This document shows, one piece after another, positions 8,083-16,561 of a stretch of 64,000 nt of DNA. Position numbers and translations under genes: made by a program. The stretch lies in assembly GCA_945868085.1 (NCBI GenBank), contig CAMBKF010000003.1, positions 33,119 through 97,118 of the forward strand. Reading direction: 5' to 3'. The first letter of the stretch is position 1. The number at the start of each line of letters is the position of its first letter. The stretch is from an uncultured Oscillibacter sp. Its GTDB lineage: Bacteria > Bacillota > Clostridia > Oscillospirales > Oscillospiraceae. Under the pieces are notes generated by a model. The model was not told where the DNA came from and ran no database searches. It was given only the letters and a program-made list of their open reading frames with translations.

Positions 8083-9207
8083 ATGGCTGTCATTGAATAC
8101 GATGCTTACAAGCAGAAGCTGCTGGCCCTGGAGCCCACGCTGAAGGAGCTGGAGCAGGCACTGAATATTGAGTCCGCCCGGAAGGAGCTGGCCGAGCTGC
8201 AGATCGAGACAGAACAGGAGGGCTTTTGGAACGACGTGGAGCGCAGCCAGCGCATCGCCCAAAAGATCAAGCGGCTGGAGAATAAGATCAAGAAGTACGA
8301 CCACCTGGTCTCCGACTGGGAGGATACCCTGACCCTGTGCGAAATGGCCCAGGAGGAGGACGACGCCAGTCAGCTGGACGAAGTGGCCTCCGGCTATGAG
8401 ACCCTGGAAAAGGAGGTCAGCGACCGGCGCCTGGCGGCCCTGCTCACCGGGGAATATGACGCCAACAACGCCATCCTCACCTTCCACGCCGGCGCCGGCG
8501 GCACCGAGGCCCAGGACTGGACGGAGATGCTCTACCGCATGTATACCCGCTGGGCCGAGCGCCACGGCTTTACCTATCAGCTGCTGGACTACGAGGACGG
8601 CGACGAGGCGGGCATCAAGTCCGCGTCCATCCTCATCGAGGGGGACAACGCCTACGGCTACCTCAAGAGCGAGAACGGCGTACACCGCCTGGTGCGGGTG
8701 AGCCCCTTTGATGCCAATGCCCGGCGGCAGACCAGCTTCTCGGCCCTGGAGGTCATGCCGGAGATCGAGGACGACGGCGAGATCGAGATTCGTCCGGAGG
8801 AGATCGAAATGCAGGTGTTCCGCTCCAGCGGCGCCGGCGGCCAGCACATCAACAAGACGTCCTCTGCCGTGCGGCTCATCCACATCCCCACGGGAGTGGT
8901 GGTATCCTGCCAGACGGAGCGCAGCCAGTTCCAGAACCGGGACAACTGTATGAAGATGCTCCGGGCCAAGCTGGCGGAGATGAAGGCCCAGCAGCACGCA
9001 GAGAAGATCTCCGACATCAAGGGCGTGCAGATGAAGATCGAGTGGGGCAGCCAGATCCGCTCCTATGTGTTCATGCCCTACACCCTGGTGAAGGACACCC
9101 GGACGGGGTATGAGACCGGCAACATCCAGAACGTGATGGACGGCGACATCGACGGATTCATCAACGCCTACCTCACCGCCTCCGCCAACGGGACGCTGAA
9201 AAAGTAA
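8083..9207 (+). CDS. prfB: Peptide chain release factor 2
   Basis: Recognises UGA and UAA stop codons and triggers peptide release. The 374-residue protein has an N-terminal helical domain and the RF2-specific anticodon-like tripeptide SPF (RVSPFDANARRQTSF). The peptidyl-hydrolysis motif GGQ is in SGAGGQHINKTSSAVRL. Oddity: most prfB genes have an in-frame UGA near codon 25 and need a +1 frameshift for autoregulation. Here the frame is open from the ATG at 8083 with no internal UGA and no frameshift site. The start has AAGGAG 9 bases upstream. It forms a monocistronic unit between its own promoter and terminator. Confidence 0.97.
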   Translation: MAVIEYDAYKQKLLALEPTLKELEQALNIESARKELAELQIETEQEGFWNDVERSQRIAQKIKRLENKIKKYDHLVSDWEDTLTLCEMAQEEDDASQLDEVASGYETLEKEVSDRRLAALLTGEYDANNAILTFHAGAGGTEAQDWTEMLYRMYTRWAERHGFTYQLLDYEDGDEAGIKSASILIEGDNAYGYLKSENGVHRLVRVSPFDANARRQTSFSALEVMPEIEDDGEIEIRPEEIEMQVFRSSGAGGQHINKTSSAVRLIHIPTGVVVSCQTERSQFQNRDNCMKMLRAKLAEMKAQQHAEKISDIKGVQMKIEWGSQIRSYVFMPYTLVKDTRTGYETGNIQNVMDGDIDGFINAYLTASANGTLKK

Positions 9208-9220
9208 AAAGAGAACACAA

Positions 9221-9262
9221 AGCACGCTCCCTATGGCCGCAGCCATAGGGAGCGTGTTTTTG
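9221..9262. terminator. Terminator between prfB and the MarR gene
   Basis: A 15-bp perfect stem CACGCTCCCTATGGC with its complement and a 4-base loop is followed by five T on the + strand. It may also serve the convergent - strand gene. Confidence 0.9.
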
Positions 9263-9280
9263 TATGCTTCCCGGCGGCTG

Positions 9281-9685
9281 CTAATCTGTGGCCTGCAGCT
9301 TGCGGCAGATGCGCAGCAGGGCATCGGCATCCTCCGGGCCGAGCTTTTCCCGCAGCCGGGCCTGGGCATCCTCCCACAGGGCAACGCCGTGGGCCAGGAC
9401 GGATCGGCCTCTCTCCGTCAGAGTGAAGGTCCGGCCGGAGCCGTTGGTGAGGGCCACCAGGCCCTTGCTCTCCAGTTTTTTCACGTTGCGCACCATAGTG
9501 GTGCGGTCCAGCCCCACCCGCTGGGCCCACTGGGTGAGGTTGGCCTTTTCCATGCGGGATAGGTTGATGAGCAGATAGTACTGGGGAACGGACAGGCCCG
9601 ACGGGGCCAGCATTTTGTCATAGTACGCCGTGGCCCACAGGGCGCCCCGGCGCAGATTGGTGCAGTAACAGGGGCTTTCGTACAT
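9281..9685 (-). CDS. MarR-family transcriptional regulator
   Basis: A 134-residue winged-helix regulator. The N-terminal CYCTNLRRGA motif is typical of a MarR subgroup, and the DNA-binding core includes LTQWAQRVGLDRTTMVRNVKKLESKGLV and the wing GRTFTLTERG (quoted in parts; core LDRTTMVRNVKKLE). The ATG at 9685 has AGGAGGG 5 bases upstream; an in-frame GTG at 9700 would overlap the preceding gene. It lies 11 bases downstream of the DUF2148 gene on the same strand, so it probably autoregulates that pair through the palindrome at 10265-10301. The ligand is unknown. Confidence 0.88.
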   Translation of the reverse strand: MYESPCYCTNLRRGALWATAYYDKMLAPSGLSVPQYYLLINLSRMEKANLTQWAQRVGLDRTTMVRNVKKLESKGLVALTNGSGRTFTLTERGRSVLAHGVALWEDAQARLREKLGPEDADALLRICRKLQATD

Positions 9686-9696
9686 GGATGCCCTCC

Positions 9697-10245
9697 TCAC
9701 TTGTGGAAAATGCCCCGGTCAAAGAAGATGTTCTTGCCGGAGATAGACAGGGGGATGCCCAGCCACACCACATCGGGGTCAAAATCCATCTCTGCAACCG
9801 TTTTGCCGATGGAATACATAATGCGGCAGTCCACCATGTCCGCCGAGGCGATGTTCACGGCGGAGGAAACGGCGATGCCCAGGTCTACATAGGCAAAGGC
9901 GCAGTTGCCGCCGGCCTTGCGGCAGCCGTCGCAGCCCCCGTGGCCGCAGTAGCCGCAGTGGGGCACGCCCCGCTGCTTCCTGTCCGCGCCGATGAGCACC
10001 ACCGCCAGGGACTTGCGCACGCAGGCGGCGTCCCGGCCGTACCAGGTGGGCATCTCGTCTCCCATTTCCCGCAGACCGACTTCCTCCATCCTGCGGGCCA
10101 GGGCCTCCTTGTCGTCCCCGGTCAGCACATAGGTGTGCAGCGTGTCCTTCCCGTGGCCCTTGGGGGCGGTGCGGGCCGCGGCGCACATCCGGGCAGCCGT
10201 CTGCATGGCCGCCTGCAGCTCCATAGCTTCTCTGTCATAGCGCAT
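9697..10245 (-). CDS. DUF2148 ferredoxin-like protein
   Basis: A 182-residue protein with a cysteine-rich central block (PHCGYCGHGGCDGCRKAG), matching the DUF2148 family, which is annotated as ferredoxin-domain containing. The cysteines could bind an iron-sulfur cluster. The N-terminal half resembles nitroreductase-like folds reported for the family; this is family knowledge, not visible here. It is the first gene of a two-gene unit with the MarR regulator. Its promoter region contains a palindrome likely to be the MarR operator. The substrate and redox partner are unknown. Confidence 0.82.
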   Translation of the reverse strand: MRYDREAMELQAAMQTAARMCAAARTAPKGHGKDTLHTYVLTGDDKEALARRMEEVGLREMGDEMPTWYGRDAACVRKSLAVVLIGADRKQRGVPHCGYCGHGGCDGCRKAGGNCAFAYVDLGIAVSSAVNIASADMVDCRIMYSIGKTVAEMDFDPDVVWLGIPLSISGKNIFFDRGIFHK

Positions 10246-10264
10246 GATATGTCCCTCCTTGTAA

Positions 10265-10301
10265 TATGGTGTGTATATACACTGTGCATATCCACACCAT
10301 A
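10265..10301. promoter_or_regulatory. Palindromic operator upstream of DUF2148-marR
   Basis: The perfect 9-bp arms TATGGTGTG (10265-10273) and CACACCATA (10293-10301) flank an inner GTATATAC-like core, 20 bases before the DUF2148 start. A nearby MarR gene makes autoregulation the simplest reading. Confidence 0.6.
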
Positions 10302-10554
10302 CCGCGACAGATATAAAATGTCAATAGTGCGCGAAAAAATTTGAGCGGACCTTGATGAATCTGCTTACCCTGTGACGCCAAATGGGCGAGCGATCTCCGG
10401 AGGAATCCGCACAAAAAAATGCTGAATTTTGGCGATACGGAAAAAAGTTTTGCGCCAAAAACGGGATAGCGGGGGAGTGTTTAACAGACTGCACGGCAAA
10501 AAATGGCAAAAAACTATGCAAACAGACAAAAAGTCTGTAAGCCAAACTAAAAAT
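10302..10554. other. Intergenic stretch without recognised features
   Basis: An AT-richer gap between the divergent DUF2148 and NCS2 genes. I looked for a purine riboswitch because a nucleobase permease follows, but did not see its conserved core or any tRNA. Short open frames here lack ribosome binding sites. Confidence 0.5.
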
Positions 10555-10583
10555 TTGTAAACGTCGTGTAAAGATGTTATAAT
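10555..10583 (+). promoter_or_regulatory. Promoter of the NCS2 permease gene
   Basis: TTGTAA and TATAAT are separated by 17 bases, leaving a leader of about 68 bases before the ATG at 10658. Confidence 0.75.
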
Positions 10584-10657
10584 AAAAGCACGTTTTCGCG
10601 GCTTGTTGTGGCCACGGAGAGACACCGTAACACATTGTATCACAAAGGAGAGCACTC

Positions 10658-12088
10658 ATGGAAAAACTTTTTCACCTGAAGGAGAACGGCACCTCCGTAA
10701 AAACGGAGATCATTGCCGGTCTGACCACCTTCATGACCATGGCGTACATCATCGCCCTGAACCCCAACCTGCTGACAAATTTTGACACCGGCTCCGCCCT
10801 GTGGAAGGCCGTATTCGTGGCCACCTGCCTGGCCTCCGCCGTGGGCACCACCTGCATGGCCTTCCTGGCCAACAAGCCCTTTGTCATGGCCCCGGGCATG
10901 GGCCTGAACAGCTTTTTTGCCGTCATCTGCGGCAACATCGCCGCCATGCTGAAGACCGACTACACCTCCGCCTTCCAGGCCACCCTGTGCATCATTCTGG
11001 TGGAGGGCATCGTGTTCCTGCTGCTGAGCGTGTTCAACATTCGGGATAAGATCGTCACCGCCATCCCTCTGGGCGTGCGCCTGGGTATCGGCCCGGCCAT
11101 CGGCCTGATGCTCATGAACATCGGCTTCGGCTCCAACGCCGGCGTCTATGCCGAGGGCAACGACTACACCTCCCCCTTCTATGTCATGCGTGACTTCTTT
11201 GGCGCCATGACCCCCAGCACCATTCAGGGTCACATGGGCAAGGAGTACAGCCAGATGGTGCTGTCCGTTATTACCATGTTTGTGGGCCTGTTTGTCATCG
11301 TGCTGCTGTCCAAGAAGGGCAAAAAGTCCGCCGTGCTGGTGGGCATGCTCACCGGCTCCGTGATCTACTGGGCGGGAGACGCCATCTTCCTGCACAACAA
11401 TCCCTTTGCCTCCCTGAAGGGCGCCAGCTTCCTGCCCAACTTCAAAGACATGGCCGAGGTCACTCTCTTTAAGTTCGATTTCCACGATTTCTTTGAGATC
11501 GGCTGGTTCACCGCCATTACCCTCATCATCACCTTCTGCATGATCGACATGTTCGATACCATCGGCACCCTGGTGGGCACCGCTTCCCGGGCCGGCATGA
11601 CCGATAAGGACGGCAACATGCCCAAGATGAAGGAAGCCCTTACTGCCGACGCCGTGGGCACTGTGTGCGGCGCCTGCTGCGGCACCTCCACCGTCACCAC
11701 CTTCGTGGAGTCCGCCTCCGGTGTGGAGGCCGGCGGCCGCACGGGTCTCACCTCCCTCACCGCTGCGTTCATGTTCCTGGTGTGCCTGTTCATCTCTCCC
11801 GTAGTGGCCATCATTCCCGCTGCTGCTACCTCCAGCGCCCTGATCTATGTGGGTATCCTGATGCTCCAGGGCCTGAAGAACATCAACTTCGACGACATCG
11901 ACCAGATCGTGCCGGTGTTCATCATGCTGCTGGCTATCCCCATCTCCGGGTCCATCGGCCACGGCATCGGCCTGGCCATGATCTCCCACATGGTCATCAA
12001 GGTTTTCTCCGGCCACGCCAAGGAAGTCTCCGTGCTGACCTATGTCATCGCGGCCCTGTTCCTGGTGAAGTTCTTCGTGGTGGTGTAA
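10658..12088 (+). CDS. NCS2/AzgA-family nucleobase permease (guanine/hypoxanthine type)
   Basis: A polytopic membrane transporter of 476 residues, predicted to import purine bases by proton symport. The N-terminal signature EIIAGLTTFMTMAYIIALNP and the internal CMAFLANKPFVMAPGMGLNSFF are characteristic of the AzgA/PbuG branch (COG2252), and GTASRAGMTDKDGN and the second-half GTSTVTTFVESASGVEAGGR supply the substrate-site helices. About 12 or more membrane segments are visible. It has its own promoter, an AAAGGAG ribosome binding site 7 bases from the ATG, and a terminator. Adenine, guanine or hypoxanthine cannot be distinguished by eye. Confidence 0.92.
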   Translation: MEKLFHLKENGTSVKTEIIAGLTTFMTMAYIIALNPNLLTNFDTGSALWKAVFVATCLASAVGTTCMAFLANKPFVMAPGMGLNSFFAVICGNIAAMLKTDYTSAFQATLCIILVEGIVFLLLSVFNIRDKIVTAIPLGVRLGIGPAIGLMLMNIGFGSNAGVYAEGNDYTSPFYVMRDFFGAMTPSTIQGHMGKEYSQMVLSVITMFVGLFVIVLLSKKGKKSAVLVGMLTGSVIYWAGDAIFLHNNPFASLKGASFLPNFKDMAEVTLFKFDFHDFFEIGWFTAITLIITFCMIDMFDTIGTLVGTASRAGMTDKDGNMPKMKEALTADAVGTVCGACCGTSTVTTFVESASGVEAGGRTGLTSLTAAFMFLVCLFISPVVAIIPAAATSSALIYVGILMLQGLKNINFDDIDQIVPVFIMLLAIPISGSIGHGIGLAMISHMVIKVFSGHAKEVSVLTYVIAALFLVKFFVVV

Positions 12089-12114
12089 AAACCGGGCGAA
12101 GCCCCCTGCATATC

Positions 12115-12157
12115 AAAAAAATAACGGACAGCGTTTGCGCGCTGCCCGTTATTTTTA
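12115..12157. terminator. Bidirectional terminator, NCS2 permease / LysR
   Basis: AAAAATAACGGACAGCG pairs with CGCTGCCCGTTATTTTT with one mismatch. A/T runs on both sides suit the convergent genes. Confidence 0.88.
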
Positions 12158-13039
12158 TTGTGCCGACTCGGTGCGTGTCAGCATCCGCACGGCGTACTTC
12201 AGGAATATTTTCACCGCCGGGGAGGCATCCGCCTTGGAGTGCAGGGCCACGCCCATGGTGATCTGGGAGGGAGGATCCAGGGGGAGCTTCACAATATTGC
12301 AGATATGCCCCTCGGTGATGAGCTGATTCATAACGCTGATGCCCAGGCTCTGCTCCACCATGGACATGGCGGAAAAGCTCTCCATGGTGGTAAAGCGAAT
12401 TTTGGGCACGATGCCGTTGCGCTGGAACAGAGCCTCCACGTCGTCGTCGCAGCCCAGGGCGGGCATGATGAAATCGTCCTTCTCGCAGTCCTTCAGCGGG
12501 TAGGCAGACGCCCCGGCCAGGGGATGATCCGGCGGCAGCAGGGCCAGCATGGGATCCTCCGCCAGGGGGATCCACTCGTAGGGCATGCCCTCCTGGTAGC
12601 TGAAAAAGCCGATGTCCGCCGTGCGGTCGTCCAGCCAGCCGGATACCTCCTGCCAGATGCCCTCCATGAGCCGGATGGACACATGGGGGTAGTCCTGCTG
12701 AAAGGCCCGGATCACCGCCGGCAGCCAGTGGGTGGCGATGCTGGAATAGGCGGCGATGGTCACGCTGCCGATGAGCAGGCCGTTGATCTCTGTGGCCAGC
12801 TCAAAAAGCCGATCCTCCTGGCGCAGGAATTCCCGCACCGTGGGCAGGAGCAGCTGTCCGTTTTCCGTCAGGCTCACGCCCTTGGTGCTGCGGCGAAACA
12901 CGGAGAAGCCCAGCTCGTTTTCAAAGGCCGTCACCAGCTGGTTCACTCCCGAGGGCGTGTAGCGCAGCACCTCCGCTGCCCGGGAAAAGCTCCCTGTTTC
13001 CGCCGCCGCCAGGACGGCCCGGCACCGGGCTGTTTCCAT
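12155..13039 (-). CDS. LysR-family transcriptional regulator
   Basis: A 294-residue LTTR with an N-terminal winged HTH at residues 1-60 (ETGSFSRAAEVLRYTPSGVN followed by a recognition helix and FRRSTKGVSLTENG) and a periplasmic-binding-protein-like effector domain from about residue 90. It is transcribed away from the small membrane-protein gene at 13184, which LTTR logic makes its best candidate target. The convergent neighbour is the NCS2 permease. The ATG at 13039 has an AGGAGGGG sequence upstream. The effector is unknown. Confidence 0.9.
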   Translation of the reverse strand: METARCRAVLAAAETGSFSRAAEVLRYTPSGVNQLVTAFENELGFSVFRRSTKGVSLTENGQLLLPTVREFLRQEDRLFELATEINGLLIGSVTIAAYSSIATHWLPAVIRAFQQDYPHVSIRLMEGIWQEVSGWLDDRTADIGFFSYQEGMPYEWIPLAEDPMLALLPPDHPLAGASAYPLKDCEKDDFIMPALGCDDDVEALFQRNGIVPKIRFTTMESFSAMSMVEQSLGISVMNQLITEGHICNIVKLPLDPPSQITMGVALHSKADASPAVKIFLKYAVRMLTRTESAQ

Positions 13040-13183
13040 AAAATGCCCCTCCTTTTTGCTGTTAGCAACACTGATATGAGATGTAATGTTCTGTAGCTTT
13101 ACTTTTCTTGTTATTTATTCTACTATATGACCATAGAAACCGCAAGACCCCAAAAACAAAAAATCTTTAAGGAGGAATCTACC

Positions 13184-13408
13184 ATGAAAAACATCTACAC
13201 TTACATTTCTGTCGCCGTTGTGACCCTTGTGATGATGGTGGCGTCCGCCTTTCTGATGACGGCCGCCGACGCACCTGTTCGTGAAGCGGGCGGCTATGTC
13301 ACCCTGATCTTCGGCGCCATCGCCGCCTGGGCCACTGCCAAAGCACTGCTGGCCGAGCGGGACAACGAGGAGCGCCGCACACACGATCACGCGCACAGCC
13401 ACGCCTGA
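13184..13408 (+). CDS. Small two-helix membrane protein with His-rich tail
   Basis: A 74-residue hypothetical protein with a strong AAGGAGG ribosome binding site 8 bases before the ATG. Two hydrophobic segments (residues ~8-28 and ~36-55) predict a hairpin membrane protein. The cytosolic or exposed tail ends in RTHDHAHSHA, a possible metal-binding cluster of four histidines. It lies divergent to the LysR gene, whose product may regulate it, and is closed by a terminator 55 bases downstream. I recognise no family. A metal-related role would be speculation based on the tail only. Confidence 0.7.
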   Translation: MKNIYTYISVAVVTLVMMVASAFLMTAADAPVREAGGYVTLIFGAIAAWATAKALLAERDNEERRTHDHAHSHA

Positions 13409-13463
13409 TCGTTTTCCAGCTAACACAGAGCGGCTACGCCAGACTCTTTCTTCCTCTCTCCAT

Positions 13464-13500
13464 AAAGAAAAAGACGCCTGCACAGGCGTCTTTTTCTTTT
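13464..13500. terminator. Bidirectional terminator
   Basis: A perfect 17-bp stem AAAGAAAAAGACGCCTG and its complement with a 2-base loop. It serves both the small membrane-protein gene and the convergent - strand unit ending at 13505. Confidence 0.9.
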
Positions 13501-13504
13501 ATTA

Positions 13505-14053
13505 TCAGGGGGCAGGGGGCTGCTCCGGGGCGGCATCCGCCGAGGCTGTGTCGGCGGGAGCGGCGTCGGTAGAGGCTGTTTCCGCCGGGGCGGCGGGTTC
13601 GGCCGCTGCGTGCATCTCTCCTGCCGTGGCGGAGGCCATGGTGGACATGGCTTCTGCCCGGCCGGCTTCATAGGCGTCGGCCTTAGCCTTTTCCATTTCC
13701 TGCTGGCGGGCGTTTTCGGCCCGGATGGCCTCCTTCTGCTCCGAGCGGCGGGCGGAGAACCGGAGAAATGCCCGGAAGCTCAGGTAGATCAGCAGCGCCG
13801 CCATCAGCGCCAGGCCGATCCAGCCGGGGACGCGAATGTGCCAGAAGCTGCGCACGGCGAAGTATTCCCGCACCAGGCCCTGGTAGTACAGCACCACGCC
13901 CAGGGCGATGCAGATCAAACTGCCGATAAGGGACAGCACGGCCCGGAACCTGGCCTTACCCTTGCAGATGAAGAACCGGATCACCAAAGCGATGGCCAGC
14001 AGGAACAGCGCCGGGGACTGGCAGCACAGAATATATCCGAAAGTGTGGTTCAT
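13505..14053 (-). CDS. Hypothetical membrane protein with Ala-rich tail
   Basis: A 182-residue protein with three predicted transmembrane helices (about residues 10-30, 38-58 and 75-95). These are followed by a charged, probably coiled-coil segment rich in Arg, Glu and Lys (~97-130) and a low-complexity Ala/Pro/Thr/Asp tail to the end. I recognise no family. It starts 15 bases after the amidohydrolase gene on the same strand and is probably co-transcribed, which gives no clear functional link. A terminator follows directly. Confidence 0.7.
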   Translation of the reverse strand: MNHTFGYILCCQSPALFLLAIALVIRFFICKGKARFRAVLSLIGSLICIALGVVLYYQGLVREYFAVRSFWHIRVPGWIGLALMAALLIYLSFRAFLRFSARRSEQKEAIRAENARQQEMEKAKADAYEAGRAEAMSTMASATAGEMHAAAEPAAPAETASTDAAPADTASADAAPEQPPAP

Positions 14054-14068
14054 ATGACGCTCCTATTC

Positions 14069-15442
14069 TCACAGGGCGCTCTTGCCCCGGACGATGTACT
14101 GGCCTTCCTGCTCGCCGATGACCTGGCCGTTTTCCACCATGAGCTTGCCCCGCAGCCACACCTGGCTGATGGAGCCGCGGGTCACAAAACCCTCATAGGG
14201 GGTGTAGCCGGCCCGGCTGACCATGTCCTCGGCCCGGAGAATGTGGTCGGCCTGAGGGTCATAGACCACGATGTCCGCATCCGCACCCGGGGCGATGACG
14301 CCCTTGCGGGGGAACATGCCGTAGAGCTTGGCGGGATTTTCCGACAGGGCCTTGCACATGGTGGCCAGGGAAATCTTCCGGGTGGCTACACCGAAGGAGT
14401 ACACCAGCTCGCCTCGGGCCTCCACCCCGGGCAGGCCACCGGGAATCTTGGTAAAGTCGCCCCGGCCGGCGTCCTTCTGCGCCAGGGTAAAGGCGCAGTG
14501 ATCGGTGGAGATGGTCTGGATGTCGCCCTTGCGCAGGCCGGCCCACAGGGCCCGGCAGTCCTCTGCCTTGCGGATGGGAGGGGCACAGACGTAGCGGGCG
14601 GCCTGGGAATAGTCCTCGTTATAATACACGCTGTCATCCAGCACCAGGTACTGGGGGCAGGTCTCCACATACACCTTCTGCCCCCGGCGGCGGGCGGCGG
14701 TGACCTCCGCCAATGTGGCGGCATTGGTCAGGTGGACGATGACCACAGGGATGTCCACCGCCTGAGCGATGCGCAGCAGGCGGCTCACGGCCTCGGCCTC
14801 CAGAAAGTCGGGCCGGGTCTCGGGATGGGAGGAAACGCCCATTTCCCCGGCGGCCTTCTTCTCCTCGATGAGGGCGTTGATGACGCCGCTGTTTTCACAG
14901 TGGACGCCGCAGATGCCGCCCTTCTCCTTCAGCTTTTTCAGGGCCTTGTACATGGCCTCGTCCCCGATCATCATGGCCGGGTAGGTCATATACATCTTGA
15001 AGGAGGAGATGCCGGCGGCGTACATGTCGTCGATCTCCTTTTCGATCTCCTCGTTCCAGTCGTCAATGGTCATGTGGAAGCCGTAATCGCACCAGCACTT
15101 GCCGTCGGCCTTCTTGTGCCACAGGTCCAGGCCGTAGTGGAGAGATTCGCCCTTGTTGGGGCAGGCGAAATCCACAATGGTGGTGGTGCCGCCCCGGATG
15201 GCGGACTTGGTGCCGGAGTCAAAATCGTCAATGGTGGTGGTGTTGCACACGTCCAGGTCAAAGTGGGTGTGGGCATCGATAAACCCGGGCATGAGCAGCT
15301 TGCCGGTGACATCGATGGTCCGGGCCAGGGGATCGGAGAGATTGCGGCCCACCTGGAGGATCTTCTCATTTTCTACCAGCACGTCGGCCCGGCGGGTGCC
15401 CCGGCCGGAGACTACGGTGCCGTTTTTGAACAGATATTTCAT
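14069..15442 (-). CDS. hydA: Dihydropyrimidinase / D-hydantoinase family amidohydrolase
   Basis: A 457-residue amidohydrolase predicted to open the ring of dihydropyrimidines or hydantoins using a binuclear metal centre. Visible ligands are the DAHTHFD motif near residue 57, the carboxylatable lysine in SSFKMYMTY, HCEN (~180), HLTN (~235) and TDHCAF (~315). The ATG at 15442 is preceded by AGGGGG; the longer frame to 15505 has no ribosome binding site. A - strand promoter (TGGACA, 16 bases, TATAAT) lies upstream. No other pyrimidine degradation genes (preA, preT or beta-ureidopropionase) are adjacent, so the substrate could also be a hydantoin. Confidence 0.9.
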   Translation of the reverse strand: MKYLFKNGTVVSGRGTRRADVLVENEKILQVGRNLSDPLARTIDVTGKLLMPGFIDAHTHFDLDVCNTTTIDDFDSGTKSAIRGGTTTIVDFACPNKGESLHYGLDLWHKKADGKCWCDYGFHMTIDDWNEEIEKEIDDMYAAGISSFKMYMTYPAMMIGDEAMYKALKKLKEKGGICGVHCENSGVINALIEEKKAAGEMGVSSHPETRPDFLEAEAVSRLLRIAQAVDIPVVIVHLTNAATLAEVTAARRRGQKVYVETCPQYLVLDDSVYYNEDYSQAARYVCAPPIRKAEDCRALWAGLRKGDIQTISTDHCAFTLAQKDAGRGDFTKIPGGLPGVEARGELVYSFGVATRKISLATMCKALSENPAKLYGMFPRKGVIAPGADADIVVYDPQADHILRAEDMVSRAGYTPYEGFVTRGSISQVWLRGKLMVENGQVIGEQEGQYIVRGKSAL

Positions 15443-15521
15443 GACAGTACCCCCTATTTGAAATGTAAAATTGAACCGTAAAATGCGGAGGGACGGCGCC
15501 CTCAACTATGATCTTGCCCTC

Positions 15522-15584
15522 ATTATAGCATACCCGGGAAAAATGTCCATAAAAATTGATAATGGGAAGAAAATATGCTATACT
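15522..15584. promoter_or_regulatory. Divergent promoters, amidohydrolase and Nudix genes
   Basis: - strand: TGGACA/TATAAT with 16-base spacing (15549-15522). + strand: TTGATA (15556) and TATACT (15579) with 17-base spacing, 24 bases before the Nudix ATG. Confidence 0.65.
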
Positions 15585-15607
15585 GCGAAAAAATGGAGGG
15601 ATGAATC

Positions 15608-16159
15608 ATGCAGGATCTGACGGAAAAAACGCTGCAAAGCCATGAAGTTTATAACGGGCGCATCATCCGGGTGCGCAATGACGAGGTGCTGCTGCCAAAC
15701 GGCGGGCATGGGCAGCGGGAGGTAGTGGACCACCCCGGCGGCGTGGGGATATTGGCCTTTGACGACCAGGGCCGGGTGGCCCTGGTGCGGCAGTTCCGCT
15801 ATGCCGTGGGTGAGCACCTGTGGGAGATCCCGGCGGGAAAGCGGGAGAAGGGGGAGGAACCCTTCGTGACGGCGCAGAGAGAACTGAACGAGGAGGTGGG
15901 CGCCGCGGCGGCCCGATGGACGGAGCTGGGGAGCATCATCGCCTCCCCCGGCTGCTATGCCGAGGTGCTGTACCTGTACATGGCGGAGGGGCTGACCTTT
16001 TCCCGGCAGCATCTGGATGAGGACGAGTTTCTGGAGGTGCAGTTTTTCCCCTTTGCGGAAGTGGTGGAAAAGTGCATGAAGGGGGAGATACGGGACGGAA
16101 AGACCGTGACGGCGGTGCTGAAGGCCAGACTCCTGCAAGAAAAGGCTTGCACTTTATGA
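15608..16159 (+). CDS. Nudix hydrolase, ADP-ribose pyrophosphatase type
   Basis: A 183-residue Nudix protein predicted to hydrolyse ADP-ribose or a related nucleotide sugar. The Nudix box GX5EX7REUXEEXGU is complete at residues 77-99 (G77, E83, R91-E92, E95-E96, G98). LWEIPAGK directly before it and a C-terminal EFLEVQFFPFAEV-type strand match the NudF/YqkG group. The ATG has a GGAGGG ribosome binding site. It is the first gene of a + strand run with a small membrane protein and an acetyltransferase. Confidence 0.92.
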   Translation: MQDLTEKTLQSHEVYNGRIIRVRNDEVLLPNGGHGQREVVDHPGGVGILAFDDQGRVALVRQFRYAVGEHLWEIPAGKREKGEEPFVTAQRELNEEVGAAAARWTELGSIIASPGCYAEVLYLYMAEGLTFSRQHLDEDEFLEVQFFPFAEVVEKCMKGEIRDGKTVTAVLKARLLQEKACTL

Positions 16160-16214
16160 ACATTTCCGCTACACTGGAGGAAATGACGGCCCCAGGCCGA
16201 GAGGAGAATTTCGT

Positions 16215-16484
16215 ATGAGTAAACTGCAAAAAATCGCCGCGGTGTTCCTGGTCATTGCTGCCGCCAGCTGGGTGCTGCACAAGACGAATACGTTCTATGT
16301 TCCCGGCCTCACATCGCTGACCCTGTGCGTGGCCATGTGCGCGGAGGGATCGGATATGCTCAAGGGGACGGGGAAAAAGAAAAATACCTCCCGCCGTTTT
16401 GCCGCTATCCTGGTGCTGGCCTTTGGCCTGTTCAACCTTGTGTATGGCGGCTTTGAGATCTACGACTACGTGATCCGGCTGTGA
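16215..16484 (+). CDS. Small two-helix membrane protein
   Basis: An 89-residue hypothetical protein with one hydrophobic stretch at residues ~8-24, a second hydrophobic region around 28-42 and a clear C-terminal transmembrane helix at ~62-84, with a Lys-rich loop (GTGKKKNTSRR) between. The ribosome binding site GAGGAGA precedes the ATG. It lies 55 bases after the Nudix gene and 77 bases before an acetyltransferase on the same strand. No family is recognised. Confidence 0.65.
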   Translation: MSKLQKIAAVFLVIAAASWVLHKTNTFYVPGLTSLTLCVAMCAEGSDMLKGTGKKKNTSRRFAAILVLAFGLFNLVYGGFEIYDYVIRL

Positions 16485-16561
16485 AATAATGAACAGGGAG
16501 GTGCGGCCGGGGCTGCATCTCCTTTTTATGACTGCAAACAGAACCGAGGAGGGAGAAACCC

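Noticed and set aside
10302-10657. Purine riboswitch before the NCS2 permease.
   Set aside because: The conserved P2/P3 loop sequences and the three-way junction core are not present; only a promoter and a short leader are visible.
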